Assembly (NCBI RefSeq): GCF_001428255.1
Contig: NZ_LMRW01000007.1
Location: 23,339-87,338, forward strand
Length of the DNA stretch: 64,000 nt
Direction: 5' to 3'
DNA from: Agromyces sp. Soil535
Lineage (GTDB): Bacteria; Actinomycetota; Actinomycetes; Actinomycetales; Microbacteriaceae
Below the pieces are notes generated by a model, which worked only from the letters and a program-made list of their open reading frames with translations, did not search any database and had not been told where the DNA came from. A program made the translations under genes and the position numbers. Every line of letters begins with the position of its first letter. Position 1 is the stretch's first letter. Shown here piece after piece: positions 41,971 to 50,580 of this stretch.

Positions 41971-42703
41971 CCGCTCCCCAGATCACCTCGAGCCGCGCGG
42001 GGAAGCCGCGGCGAGCGTGCCAGCCCGGCGGCAGGATTGCGGCGAGCTCCGGTACCGTGTGACTCCGACGGATCGACGTGAGGCCGTCGGCACGGATGTA
42101 GGAGCCCGCCAGCAGGTTGCGTTCGAACGGCAGGGTTCCGATGGCGAACGCGGCGTACCCGAACCGGGACCGCCGGAGGTCGACGTGCACGGCGATGCCG
42201 CCCTCGGCCGCCAGGCGCTCGGAGTCCGCGAGGAGCGCGCCGAACGCACGGCCGTCGAGATGGTGCAGCACGTGGTTCGACGTGACGATCTCGAACCGCT
42301 CGCCTGCCGCGGCCAGCTCCGCACTCGTCTCCCTTCGCAGCACCAGGCCCGGCTCCCGCGGCTGCCGCTGGGCCCAGTCGAGCGCCCGGGAGTCGGGGTC
42401 GATGGCCGTGACCTCGAGGCGGAGCCCGTCCCGGCGCGCCCAGCGCAGCAGCGCCCGCGGCACGTCGGCGCCGCCCGTGCCGATGTCGAGCACACGCCGC
42501 GTCTCGGTGGGCGAGAGGCTCGGGCGGATCCAGCGCCGGTACACCGCCCGCTGGTTGGACACGAACAGGTTCACGAGGCGGAACCGCGCATAGGTGCGCT
42601 CGAGGGTCGCGACATCCGCGTCGGGATCGTCCATGAGCTCGGTGACTTCGTCGTCGCGCTGCAGCAGGAACCCGCGATCGAGGAAGCCGGGCCGCGACAT
42701 CAC
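41963..42703 (-). CDS. SAM-dependent class I methyltransferase in type III PKS operon
   Basis: This 246-residue methyltransferase has the SAM-binding motif I VLDIGTGGADVPRAL (~71-85), an acidic motif II (TAIDPDSRALDW) and motif IV-like FEIVTSNHVLHHLDG (~137-151). Position between a type III PKS and a flavin monooxygenase suggests O-methylation of a resorcinol-type product. Start is GTG at 42703 or the following ATG at 42700; one base separates it from the PKS stop. It overlaps the monooxygenase start by 8 bp. Confidence 0.85.
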   Translation of the reverse strand: MMSRPGFLDRGFLLQRDDEVTELMDDPDADVATLERTYARFRLVNLFVSNQRAVYRRWIRPSLSPTETRRVLDIGTGGADVPRALLRWARRDGLRLEVTAIDPDSRALDWAQRQPREPGLVLRRETSAELAAAGERFEIVTSNHVLHHLDGRAFGALLADSERLAAEGGIAVHVDLRRSRFGYAAFAIGTLPFERNLLAGSYIRADGLTSIRRSHTVPELAAILPPGWHARRGFPARLEVIWGADD

Positions 42704-42704
42704 G

Positions 42705-43847
42705 TCAGGCGCGCACCGTCATGAGCGCGGACTCCACCGTGAGCCCCGGGCCGAACGCCATCGCCACGACGCGGTCGCCGTCGGCGGCGGCATCCGACTC
42801 GATGATGTTGCGGAGCACGAAGAGCACGGTCGCGCTCGACATGTTGCCGTAGTCGCGGAGGGTCTCGCGGGCGGGCACCAGCTGCGCCTCGGTGAGCCGC
42901 AGCCGGGATTCCACCTTGTCGAGGATGCTGCGCCCGCCGGGGTGGATCGCCCAGTGCTCGATCGCCCCGCTCGCGGCATCCGTGGCGAGCGCCTCGGCGA
43001 GCGCGGGATCGTGGTCGACGAGCGGCTCGATCGCCCCCGTGATGTGCTCGTCGATGATCGCCGGGATCGCGTTCGAGAGCACCATCTCGAATCCGTGATC
43101 GCCGATCTTCCACGCCATGTCGCCCTCCCCCGTGGGCGTGATGCGGGTCGCGAAGCGATCGAGGTCGAAGGCCCGTTCGCCCGGCTCCGGCGAGCGCGCC
43201 GTCACGATGCACGCCGCGGCGCCGTCCGCGAAGAGCGACGAGGCGACGATGGTGTCGGGGTCGTTCGACGAGCGCAGGTGCAGCGTGCAGAGCTCGACGC
43301 TGATGACGAGCACGACGGCCGCGGCATCCGCCTCGCACAATTGCCGTGCGAGGCGGAGCGCAGGGATCGACGCGTAACACCCCATGAAACCGAGGTGGTA
43401 CCGTTCGACGCCGGCGTCGAGTCCGAGCTCGCGGGCGACCATGAAGTCGGGGCCGGGCGCATAGAACCCAGTGCACGAGACGGTCACGACATGCGTGATG
43501 TCGGATGCCTCGACGCCCGGGCAGGCCTCGATGGCGGCCCGCCCTGCATCGACGTACAGTCTCGTCGCGTGCTCCGCATAGATCTCGTTGCGCGCCTTCG
43601 TGCCCGGCAGCAGGAGTTCACGGCGGTCGATGTCGAAGAACACGGGCTCCTCGGGATGCGCGTCGCGGCTGAGCTCCTCGAGCACGGTGTAGCGCGTCTC
43701 GATGCCCGAGACGTTGAACGAGGTCGCCACGATCCGTTGCGCGAGCCGGTTGAGCCCCGGCTGCTCGGCGAACACGTCGCGCACCTCCTCCTGTACGAGC
43801 ACGGTCGACGGCACCGCCGTCGAGATCGCCCGGAGTGCGACCGTCAC
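42705..43847 (-). CDS. type III polyketide synthase (alkylresorcinol/alkylpyrone type)
   Basis: This 380-residue chalcone/stilbene-synthase-fold enzyme has the full catalytic triad: Cys125 in VTVSCTGFYAPGPDFMVA, His302 in HWAIHPGGRSILDKVE and Asn335 in RDYGNMSSATVLFVL. Bacterial relatives condense long-chain acyl starters with malonyl-CoA to alkylresorcinols or alkylpyrones, giving phenolic lipids for membranes. The GTG at 43847 overlaps the SHOCT gene stop (GTGA). Downstream come a methyltransferase and an FAD monooxygenase, so the product is probably methylated and hydroxylated. Product length and type are inference. Confidence 0.92.
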   Translation of the reverse strand: MTVALRAISTAVPSTVLVQEEVRDVFAEQPGLNRLAQRIVATSFNVSGIETRYTVLEELSRDAHPEEPVFFDIDRRELLLPGTKARNEIYAEHATRLYVDAGRAAIEACPGVEASDITHVVTVSCTGFYAPGPDFMVARELGLDAGVERYHLGFMGCYASIPALRLARQLCEADAAAVVLVISVELCTLHLRSSNDPDTIVASSLFADGAAACIVTARSPEPGERAFDLDRFATRITPTGEGDMAWKIGDHGFEMVLSNAIPAIIDEHITGAIEPLVDHDPALAEALATDAASGAIEHWAIHPGGRSILDKVESRLRLTEAQLVPARETLRDYGNMSSATVLFVLRNIIESDAAADGDRVVAMAFGPGLTVESALMTVRA

Positions 43848-44200
43848 CCGAGGAGCTTCGCCTTCGCCGCCGCGAACTCGGCGTCGCTCAGGATCCCCTG
43901 ATCCTTGAGCGCGCTGAGCTTCTGCAACTCGGCAACGAGGTCGACGCCGCCCGCCGGAGCCGCCGCAGGGGCCGCCGCGGCGGCCGCCGCCTGCTGCTGC
44001 GCCACGGCCTGCTGGGCGGCGGCATCCATCTGCGCCTGCTGCTGCTGCGCCTCGTACTGCTGCGCCTCGTACTGCTGGTCGGCCTTCGCCTGCTGGTGAC
44101 CGCGCACGCCGCCCGCAACGGCGGTGGCGGTGCCGGCGACGACGGCCGTGCGGGCCGCCATCCCGATCAGTCCCGGTCGTCCCATTCTCCTGAGTGGCAT
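43844..44200 (-). CDS. SHOCT-domain protein with Gln/Ala-rich linker
   Basis: This 118-residue protein has an N-terminal hydrophobic stretch (LIGMAARTAVVAGTATAVAGGV), a low-complexity Gln/Ala/Glu segment (~38-85) and a C-terminal SHOCT domain (LVAELQKLSALKDQGILSDAEFAAAKAKLLG). SHOCT domains mediate protein-protein or membrane-associated assembly. GGAGG about 8 bases before the ATG lies in the end of the DUF6325 gene. The stop overlaps the PKS start, so PKS translation should depend on this gene. Confidence 0.85.
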   Translation of the reverse strand: MPLRRMGRPGLIGMAARTAVVAGTATAVAGGVRGHQQAKADQQYEAQQYEAQQQQAQMDAAAQQAVAQQQAAAAAAAPAAAPAGGVDLVAELQKLSALKDQGILSDAEFAAAKAKLLG

Positions 44201-44203
44201 CTT

Positions 44204-44632
44204 CTATTCCTCCTCGGCCTCGGCCAGCACGGCGTTCACGACGGGCGCCGGGATGCGCTCGGTCTGCAGCACGATGCCGCCCGACGCAGCGAACCTCGAC
44301 GCGAGGTCCTTGGCCCACAGGAGCTCGATCGCGAGCAACGCCCCTGACGTGCCCGGCGCGATGCCCTCCGCGAGCTCCTGCGCATCCTCTTCGGCGACGA
44401 GGCCGATGGCCGCGAGTTCGACGTCGCCGAACCCGTACTCGTCGCTGACCTCCTCGAAGTCGGTGATCAGCACCGAGCCGTCCTCCTCGCGTGAGATCAC
44501 GAGGAAGTCGATCAGGCGGATCGTGCCGCCCTCGACCAGATCGCGGATCGCCTCGAGCGTCCCCTCATCGGGGTGATCCCCCTCGAAGCCGACGAGGTAG
44601 AGCTCGACCGGGCCGTATTCGAAATCCGCCAT
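44204..44632 (-). CDS. DUF6325-like protein, first gene of type III PKS operon
   Basis: This 142-residue protein starts MADFEYGPVELYLVGFEGDHPDEGTLEAIRDLVEGGTIRLIDFLVI, with a ferredoxin-like alternation and a central hydrophobic stretch (IAPGTSGALLAIELLWA) followed by VLQTERIPAPVVNAVLAEAEEE. The pattern is that of actinobacterial DUF6325 proteins, which commonly sit before a SHOCT protein. Function unknown. The ATG at 44632 has GGGGGAA upstream. It leads the five-gene operon that ends at 40813. Confidence 0.75.
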   Translation of the reverse strand: MADFEYGPVELYLVGFEGDHPDEGTLEAIRDLVEGGTIRLIDFLVISREEDGSVLITDFEEVSDEYGFGDVELAAIGLVAEEDAQELAEGIAPGTSGALLAIELLWAKDLASRFAASGGIVLQTERIPAPVVNAVLAEAEEE

Positions 44633-44761
44633 GATTCCCCCTTCACCGTGTTTGCAGACTAGACCCGCGCCAGAACGGGCGCCAGAGCCACGCGTGAATC
44701 CCCGGCGAACACCCCGGATCGGCCGCCTGCACACGGTCGGAGGCGCGGTGGGAGCCGTCCA

Positions 44762-45841
44762 TCAGCGCGCCTGCGGGTCGCCCGATAGGCGTCGGAGCAC
44801 GCGCGCCCCCTCGTCGGGCTCAAGCAGGAGCGCCCGCACGAGCAGCGTCAGCGGGATGCACAGGATCGCCCCGATCGGCCCGATCACGAGCGTCCAGAAC
44901 ACCACCGAGAAGAACGTGAGCGTGAGGCTCAGCCCCACGGCGACGCTCACGAACTTCGGCTGCACGAGCACCTGGAGCACGACGTTGATGAGGCTGTAGG
45001 CGAGCACCACGACGAGGGCGAGCGGCCAGCCGCCCACCACCAGCGCGAGCAAGGCCGGCGGGATCAGCCCGATCACGAAGCCGATGTTCGGGATGAAGTT
45101 CGTGACGAAGGCGAGGATGGCCCAGGTGACCGGCACCGGTATGCCGAGCGCCCACAGCAGCAGGCCGTCGAGCACGGCGACGATCGCGCCGAAGCTGGCG
45201 CTCACCACGTAGTAGCGGCGCACACCTGAGAAGTACCGCGAGCCGATGGCGTCACCGCCGGTGCCGAACACGGTCGAGCCGCGGGAGAAGCGCGAGGCAT
45301 CCGCCGCCATGAAGATGACGTACGCGAGCACGAAGAAGAACGCCGCGGCGGCGCCGAGCACCGCGTCGGCGACGCCGGCCGCGAACGACAGCAGCTGCTC
45401 GGGGTCGATCGCCGAAGCCGCCGAGGTCGCGACATCGCTCGAGAAGCCGAGCGACTCCAGCCAGGCGAGCAACCCCGCCGCGGTCGCCTGCAGCTCGTCC
45501 GCGTAGTCGGGCAGCATTCCGACGAACTGGGCGGATGCCACGACGAGCAGCACCCCGAGCACCGCGAGGATCGCGTACGCCACGGCGACGACCATGGTCG
45601 TGGCCAGCCAGCCCGGCCACCCTCGGCGCACGAGTGGCCGGCGCACCGGATGCGCGATGATCACGACGACCGCCGCGACGGCCACGGGCGCCAGGATGTC
45701 CCGCGCGAACCAGACCCCAACGAAGACGACGACCGCGGCCGCGACGGTGATCAGCACCCGCGTGCCGCGTGCGAGCCCGGCCGGACGTGCCGGGTCGGCG
45801 GTGCGCGTCACGTCGACCGCTCGCGGCGACTCCTCGGTCAT
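44762..45841 (-). CDS. AI-2E-family (PerM-type) membrane transporter
   Basis: This 359-residue protein has the AI-2E transporter fold with about 8 helices: two N-terminal (VLITVAAAVVVFVGVWF and LAPVAVAAVVVIIAHPV), a middle soluble region (~100-175), then a cluster with ILAFVTNFIPNIGFVIGLIPPALLALVVGG and LQVLVQPKFVSVAVGLSLTLTFFSVVFWTLVIGPIGAILCIPLTLLV. Some members export AI-2 or act as antiporters; the substrate here is unknown. The start at 45841 is 2 bp from the stop of the GAP gene. It is last of a three-gene transport operon. Confidence 0.85.
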   Translation of the reverse strand: MTEESPRAVDVTRTADPARPAGLARGTRVLITVAAAVVVFVGVWFARDILAPVAVAAVVVIIAHPVRRPLVRRGWPGWLATTMVVAVAYAILAVLGVLLVVASAQFVGMLPDYADELQATAAGLLAWLESLGFSSDVATSAASAIDPEQLLSFAAGVADAVLGAAAAFFFVLAYVIFMAADASRFSRGSTVFGTGGDAIGSRYFSGVRRYYVVSASFGAIVAVLDGLLLWALGIPVPVTWAILAFVTNFIPNIGFVIGLIPPALLALVVGGWPLALVVVLAYSLINVVLQVLVQPKFVSVAVGLSLTLTFFSVVFWTLVIGPIGAILCIPLTLLVRALLLEPDEGARVLRRLSGDPQAR

Positions 45842-45843
45842 GT

Positions 45844-46515
45844 TCAGAAGCTCCCGAGGCCCTTGCCGATGACCACGACGCCGATGACGAGCAGGACCAG
45901 CGCCATGACCGTCGCGTTGTTGTGCACGAGCCATCCGCGCAGCGACTCGAGCGGGCCCGCCATCCGCTTCGACGCGACGAGGTAGGCGATCACCGGCACG
46001 CCCACCGTGCACGCGGCGATGAGCACGAAGACGAGGATCGCGAGCGCCGCCTCGCCCACGGTGAGGCCGCCCGTGCCGATGATCACGCCCGCGCCCGCCG
46101 CCATCAGCAGGTTCTTCGGGTTCACCGCCGAGAGCAGGAAGCCGAGCACGAATCCGCGGCCCGCGGTCATCTCGTCGATGGCGGCCATCCACTTCGGCAG
46201 CGCGGGCTCCTCGCCGGGCTTCGGGCGGCTGCGCCACTCCCGCACTGCGAGGAAGAGCAGGGCGACGCCGAGGAGGATCTTGATGACGCCCGAGATCGGC
46301 TTGGAGGCATCCGGATCCTGCTCGGGGATGACCGAGGCGAGCAACGTGAACAGCGTGACGGCGACGACGATGCCGAGCACCCAGCCGATCAGGAACCCGA
46401 CGCTCGTGCCCTTCGCCTTCGGCGACAGGAGCATGAGGATCGCGGCGATGATCGGGATCGGGCTGATCGCGACGCCGAGTGCGAGGGGGAGGATGTCCCC
46501 GATGACGGATCCCAT
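45844..46515 (-). CDS. GAP-family membrane protein
   Basis: This 223-residue protein has six helices and the LysE-like layout of the GAP (Sap) family: VIGDILPLALGVAISPIPIIAAILMLLSPKAKGTSVGFLIGWVLGIV and RGFVLGFLLSAVNPKNLLMAAGAGVII. Mycobacterial members help place glycolipids or sulfolipids on the cell surface. A cytoplasmic loop lies around ~95-125. ATG at 46515. Between ClC-like and AI-2E genes in one operon. Confidence 0.82.
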   Translation of the reverse strand: MGSVIGDILPLALGVAISPIPIIAAILMLLSPKAKGTSVGFLIGWVLGIVVAVTLFTLLASVIPEQDPDASKPISGVIKILLGVALLFLAVREWRSRPKPGEEPALPKWMAAIDEMTAGRGFVLGFLLSAVNPKNLLMAAGAGVIIGTGGLTVGEAALAILVFVLIAACTVGVPVIAYLVASKRMAGPLESLRGWLVHNNATVMALVLLVIGVVVIGKGLGSF

Positions 46516-46560
46516 GTCTGGTTCCCCTTCCCTGCGGCGGCCGCCGCGTCAGGCGCGACG

Positions 46561-47856
46561 TCAGCGAGCGGCGGCCTCGCCGGAAGTGGTCGGCGCGGAT
46601 TCTGCCGGGATGATGCGGAACTCCGGCGCCCGTGACACGAGCAACCATGCCGGGAGCACGATCAGGCACAACACGGGCAGCAGCGTGATGTCGTCGGGGA
46701 TCGCGACAGCGAGGAACAGCGCGAGCCACCCGTCGCGGGCGACGACGAGGACGACGCCGAGCACACCGCAGGCCACGGCCAGCCCGAGCGGGATGCCGGG
46801 GATGAGCACGTGGCCGAGCATCCCGAGCGCCACGCCGATGAACGTGGCCGGGAAGATCCGGCCGCCGCGGAAGAGGGCACTCGCGGCGACCACGAGCGCC
46901 AGGATCTTGATCCCGGCGATCACGGCGAGCTGGGTGCCGTCGTACTGCCCGGGATCCTGCAGCAGTTCGCCGATCTGCTCGAGGCCCTTGAACAACGTGA
47001 TCGGGCCGCCGATGAGGCCGAGGATGCCGAGCACGAACCCGCCGGCGAGCGGGATGAGGATGGGGTGCCGCAGCGCATGGAGTGCGCGATAGACGATCGG
47101 GAACGCGGCGAGCGCGGCGAGGCCGATGACGACCGCCCCGCACGCGACGAGCGAGCCCGTGAGCAGGTCGATCGCCTGCGGACTGCCGTACTCGGGCACA
47201 TCGAACGAGAGCGGCGGGGCTCCGAGCAGGTGCATCGTGATCGCGCCCGCCCCCGCCGCGGCCACAGGCAGGAACAGGCGATCCCACAGCGATCCGCCAC
47301 CCTTCGCGGCTGCGACGATTCCCGTGAAGAGCAGGGCCGCCGCGACCGGCGTGCCGAACAGTGCGCCCACCGTCGCGGATGCCGCGAGGAGGATCGAGAT
47401 CTGCGCCGGGACCTGGGGCAGCAGCCGCGCGAACACGGCGACGACGAGCGCCACGTTGATCGCGATGATCGGGTTCTCGGGGCCGAGGCTCACGCCGCCC
47501 GCGAGAGCGAGGATCGTCACGACCGCGAGGCCCGGGAGCACGCGGAGGCGCAGCGGCGGCGACACGAGTTCGGTGGTCGCCGAGTCGGGCCCGCCGTGCC
47601 CTGGCAGGTACCGCAGGCAGATCCCGACCGCGAGCCCCGTGAGCGTGAGCACCAGGACGATCCACCAGCCGTTCGGGTCGACGCCGAGGGCGTCGGGCAG
47701 GGTGTCCCAGAGCACGCCCTCGAGCAGCCCGGCGACCTGTTCGAGGGACCAGAGAATCAGGGCGGCGACGATGCCGACGACGATCGCGGGGATCGAGAGC
47801 AGCAGCAGCCGACGTGGTGACGTGCCGGACTCCACCGGCGTTCGCGCAAGGCTCAT
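46561..47856 (-). CDS. ClC-like ion channel/transporter
   Basis: This 431-residue protein has ~10-12 helices and the actinobacterial ClC-related pattern LPGHGGPDSATTELVSPPLRLRVLPGLAVVTILALAGGVSLGPENPIIAINVAL, where SLGPENP replaces the usual GREGP filter motif, and GTPVAAALLF. It should move chloride or another anion, but the filter change leaves selectivity open. The ATG at 47856 has GGGAGG six bases upstream. It starts the three-gene operon (ClC-like, GAP, AI-2E). Confidence 0.8.
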   Translation of the reverse strand: MSLARTPVESGTSPRRLLLLSIPAIVVGIVAALILWSLEQVAGLLEGVLWDTLPDALGVDPNGWWIVLVLTLTGLAVGICLRYLPGHGGPDSATTELVSPPLRLRVLPGLAVVTILALAGGVSLGPENPIIAINVALVVAVFARLLPQVPAQISILLAASATVGALFGTPVAAALLFTGIVAAAKGGGSLWDRLFLPVAAAGAGAITMHLLGAPPLSFDVPEYGSPQAIDLLTGSLVACGAVVIGLAALAAFPIVYRALHALRHPILIPLAGGFVLGILGLIGGPITLFKGLEQIGELLQDPGQYDGTQLAVIAGIKILALVVAASALFRGGRIFPATFIGVALGMLGHVLIPGIPLGLAVACGVLGVVLVVARDGWLALFLAVAIPDDITLLPVLCLIVLPAWLLVSRAPEFRIIPAESAPTTSGEAAAR

Positions 47857-47978
47857 GCTCGACCTCCCCGCGATGAGCGTAGCGCCCGGCACCAGTGGAC
47901 GGCCCGACTCGCCACGCGATAAGTTCGCCTCAGCGGCGCTCACTGGGGGGCGCTCTGATTTCGATCGGAAGGCTGCAC

Positions 47979-48380
47979 ATGAATTTCTGGAACAGTTTCT
48001 GGGACATCATCTGGTGGTTCCTCTGGGTCTTCGTCTTCGTCGCATACCTGATGGCGCTGTTCGCGATCATCGGCGACCTGTTCCGCGATCACAAGCTGAG
48101 CGGCTGGTGGAAGGCGGTCTGGGTCATCTTCCTGATCTTCGTTCCGTTCCTCACCGCGCTCATCTACCTGATCGCGCGCGGCCAGGGCATGGCCGAGCGT
48201 TCGCAGAAGGAGGCGAAGCAGTACCAAGCGGCCACCGACGCGTACATCCGTCAAACCGCCGGCTCTGCTGCGAGCCCCTCCGACGAGATCGCGAAGGCGA
48301 AGGCGCTGCTCGATGCCGGCACCATCAGCCAACAGGAGTACGACCAGTTGAAGGCGAAGGCGCTCACGCACTCCGCGTAG
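47979..48380 (+). CDS. small PLDc_N-like membrane protein with SHOCT domain
   Basis: This 133-residue paralogue of the protein at 16776 starts MNFWNSFWDIIWWFLWVFVFVAYLMALFAIIGDLFRDHKLSGWWKAVWVIFLIFVPFLTALIYLIARGQGMAERS, with two membrane helices, then a ~30-residue linker and a SHOCT domain (DEIAKAKALLDAGTISQQEYDQLKAKAL). Function is unknown; the SHOCT domain suggests assembly. GGAAGG lies ~7 bases before the ATG. It is divergent from the ClC-like operon. Confidence 0.85.
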   Translation: MNFWNSFWDIIWWFLWVFVFVAYLMALFAIIGDLFRDHKLSGWWKAVWVIFLIFVPFLTALIYLIARGQGMAERSQKEAKQYQAATDAYIRQTAGSAASPSDEIAKAKALLDAGTISQQEYDQLKAKALTHSA

Positions 48381-48402
48381 AGCGCTCAGCCCGCGACGGG
48401 AT

Positions 48403-48430
48403 GGGGTCGGATGCCGCGGCATCCGGCCCC
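48403..48430. terminator. bidirectional hairpin with GGATGCCGCGGCATCC core
   Basis: The perfect palindrome CGGATGCCGCGGCATCCG (48408-48425) is extended by GGGG (48403-48406) and CCCC (48427-48430). It lies between the convergent SHOCT protein and DUF2017 genes. The same 18-bp core occurs at 3775-3792. Confidence 0.65.
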
Positions 48431-48484
48431 GTCGTCATGTCCGCGCGGCGCGGAGGCGAGCGGATGCCGCAACAACCGCTGCGC

Positions 48485-48979
48485 TCAGGAGTCGGTGGGG
48501 TCGAGCACCTCGAGCATGGAGCCCTGCACGAAGCCCGCCCATTCGTAGGCGGCCCGGAGGTAGTCGTCGCGGGTCTCGTCGGCCGCCTCATCGCCCTCTT
48601 CGATGATGCCCACGCGCTCGGCGAGGATCAGACGGAGGTCGGTGAGGAAGGTGAGCCAGCCCCACGCCTCGGACTGGTCGAGTTCGATCTGCACGACGCC
48701 GTCGTCGCCGTCGTCCACGGCGGTCGCGTCGCGCACGCGCTGGGCGGCCTGGCGCTTGCCGTCGACGAGGCTGTCGCGCGTATACCGGGCGAACTCGCGG
48801 CCCGCCGGGGCGTCGTCGGGGTAGGCGTTCGGCAGCAGGCGCCCGAGCGCCGGGTCGTCGGCCTCGCCGAGCAGCAGCACCGAGTCGACCTGGTCGGCGA
48901 GCTCGGACAGGAGCATCGCCTCCTCGACCTCGAGCACGATGCGCACGCCCTCGCCGCCGCTGCGGCCCGCGACGATCAC
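48485..48979 (-). CDS. DUF2017-family protein downstream of clpS
   Basis: This 164-residue protein has the DUF2017 pattern (VRIVLEVEEAMLLSELADQVDSVLLL, GRLLPNAYPDDAPAGREFARYTRDSL, SEAWGWLTFLTDLRLILAERVGI, AYEWAGFVQGSMLEVL). Members follow clpS in many actinobacteria, so a link to ClpP proteolysis is plausible but unproven. The GTG at 48979 overlaps the clpS stop (GTGA). A longer reading would run over clpS. Confidence 0.85.
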   Translation of the reverse strand: MIVAGRSGGEGVRIVLEVEEAMLLSELADQVDSVLLLGEADDPALGRLLPNAYPDDAPAGREFARYTRDSLVDGKRQAAQRVRDATAVDDGDDGVVQIELDQSEAWGWLTFLTDLRLILAERVGIIEEGDEAADETRDDYLRAAYEWAGFVQGSMLEVLDPTDS

Positions 48980-49266
48980 GACTCGGCCCTCGACACCGTG
49001 GCCTGCAACCCGTAGCCGTGCATCGCCTGAACGTGCCGCTCCATCGCCTCGCGGTTGCCGGTCGCGACGACCGCCCTCCCCTCGTTGTGCACCCGCATCA
49101 TCAAGCGCTCGGCCTCGTCGCGCGGGTACCCGAAGTAGGTGCGGAACACGTAGCTCACGTAGGTCATGAGGTTCACCGGGTCGTCCCACACGATCGTGCG
49201 CCACGGCTCCTCCGAGACGACTCGGATGGTCGTGTCGGCGTCGAGCTGCTCGAGTGTGGAGGTCAC
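48976..49266 (-). CDS. clpS: ClpS adaptor for N-degron proteolysis
   Basis: This 96-residue adaptor delivers substrates with destabilising N-terminal residues to ClpAP/ClpCP. The ClpS core is clear: WRTIVWDDPVNLMTYVSYVFRTYFGYPRDEAERLMMRVHNEGRAVVATGNREAMERHVQAMHGYGLQATV. VWDDPVN is the substrate-pocket loop (Asp-Asp replacing the common Asn-Asp), followed by the HxxG-like VHNEG motif. It overlaps the DUF2017 gene by GTGA. Confidence 0.92.
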   Translation of the reverse strand: MTSTLEQLDADTTIRVVSEEPWRTIVWDDPVNLMTYVSYVFRTYFGYPRDEAERLMMRVHNEGRAVVATGNREAMERHVQAMHGYGLQATVSRAES

Positions 49267-49332
49267 CTCTCCAGCCTGACACGAGCGTCGGCCCGACGGA
49301 ACCCGGATGACGCGACACCCGCCATCGACTCG

Positions 49333-50511
49333 TCAGCGATCGCCGGCCGCGTCTCCGTCGGGGTCGTCATCGCCGGCCATTCGAGCCCGACGCTCCGATG
49401 CCGTGACGGTGAACTTCGGGTTGCGGGCGACCTGGCGGGTCGGGCCGACGGTGCGCTCCAGCAGCTGGCGGTAGCGCAGGTGCGAGTTCCACACGCACCA
49501 GAGCTCGCCGCCCGGGGCGAGCACTCGGGCGGCGTCCTCGAAGAGGTGGGCGGCGATGCCGGTGTGCAGCGCGGCATCCGAGTGGAACGGGGGATTCAGC
49601 ACGATCAGCGGTTCGCTCGCTTCGGGGAGCCCCTCGAGTGCGTCGGCTCGCGTCACGGCGATGCGGCCGGCGACGCCATTGACCTCCGCGGTCTCGCGAG
49701 CGGATGCCGCGGCCGCCGCCGACCGGTCGGTCGCCGTGACCCGCAGCGCGGGGCGCGTGCGCGCGAGCCACGCGGCCACGACGCCCGAGCCGCACGCCAG
49801 GTCGACGGCGGTCGCGGCATCCGGGACCGCGTCGGCGAGGTGCTCGAGGAGGAATCGTGTGCCGATGTCGACGCCCGTGCCAGCGAAGACCCCGCCGTGC
49901 GCCACGACGGTGACGCCGAGGTCGTCGTGCCGCTCGCCGCGTGGCCAGCCGAGCGCCGGCGGCCGGCGCTGCTCACGCGGCTCGCTGGCGATGAGCACCC
50001 GCGACTTCTGGCGCGCGTGCGAGACGTCGACGCGTTCGAACCACGCGCCCAGCACCTCGTTCATCGCGAGGGACATGTGCTTGATCCGGCCCCCCGCGGC
50101 CACGACGACGTCGGATGCGGCGTGCTGCGTCACGAGCCCCGCGAGCTCGTCGAGGCGGTCGAGCGAGCGCGGCAGCCGCAAGAGCACGAGCCGCGCGCCG
50201 GCGAGCAGCTCGGCACCCAGTGGGAGCGAGCGCACCTCGCCCGCGAGCCCGGCGCGCTCGGCGTTCGCGGCGAGGGCGCGCTCGCCCGTCACGAGGTCCT
50301 GGTGGACCCGGATGCCGAGAGCCCCCGTTGCGGCCGATCCCAGCGTCAGCGCGCCGTACGCATCGTCGACCACGACGAGTTCGTCGGGTCCAACGCCCGC
50401 GGCGAGCGCGGCGGCCTCGTCGAGGATCAGGCGGTCCGCGGCATCCGACGCCTCGAGCCCGTCGCCCTCGACATCGGGGTGCCGGCGCAGCGCGGCGAAG
50501 TCGAACGGCAT
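49333..50511 (-). CDS. RlmG/RsmC-like rRNA guanine-N2 methyltransferase
   Basis: This 392-residue protein has two methyltransferase-like halves. The N-terminal half (~1-190) is degenerate, and the C-terminal half (~200-380) has the active motifs AVDLACGSGVVAAWLA (motif I) and LIVLNPPFHS (motif IV, NPPF). This is the layout of RlmG and RsmC, which methylate guanine N2 in rRNA. The target base cannot be told from sequence. ATG at 50511, convergent with no gene; clpS lies downstream on the same strand. Confidence 0.85.
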   Translation of the reverse strand: MPFDFAALRRHPDVEGDGLEASDAADRLILDEAAALAAGVGPDELVVVDDAYGALTLGSAATGALGIRVHQDLVTGERALAANAERAGLAGEVRSLPLGAELLAGARLVLLRLPRSLDRLDELAGLVTQHAASDVVVAAGGRIKHMSLAMNEVLGAWFERVDVSHARQKSRVLIASEPREQRRPPALGWPRGERHDDLGVTVVAHGGVFAGTGVDIGTRFLLEHLADAVPDAATAVDLACGSGVVAAWLARTRPALRVTATDRSAAAAASARETAEVNGVAGRIAVTRADALEGLPEASEPLIVLNPPFHSDAALHTGIAAHLFEDAARVLAPGGELWCVWNSHLRYRQLLERTVGPTRQVARNPKFTVTASERRARMAGDDDPDGDAAGDR

Positions 50512-50580
50512 GGCCCAAGGCTACGCGGCGGCAGACGGCCGGATGCGGCTCCCCGGTCGGTTTGGTACTCTCGTGCCCGC

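Noticed and set aside
44762..47665. 967-residue minus-strand frame spanning three genes
   Set aside because: Only the last 359 residues (AI-2E family protein from 45841) are real; the upstream part reads ClC and GAP genes out of frame as Arg-rich junk.
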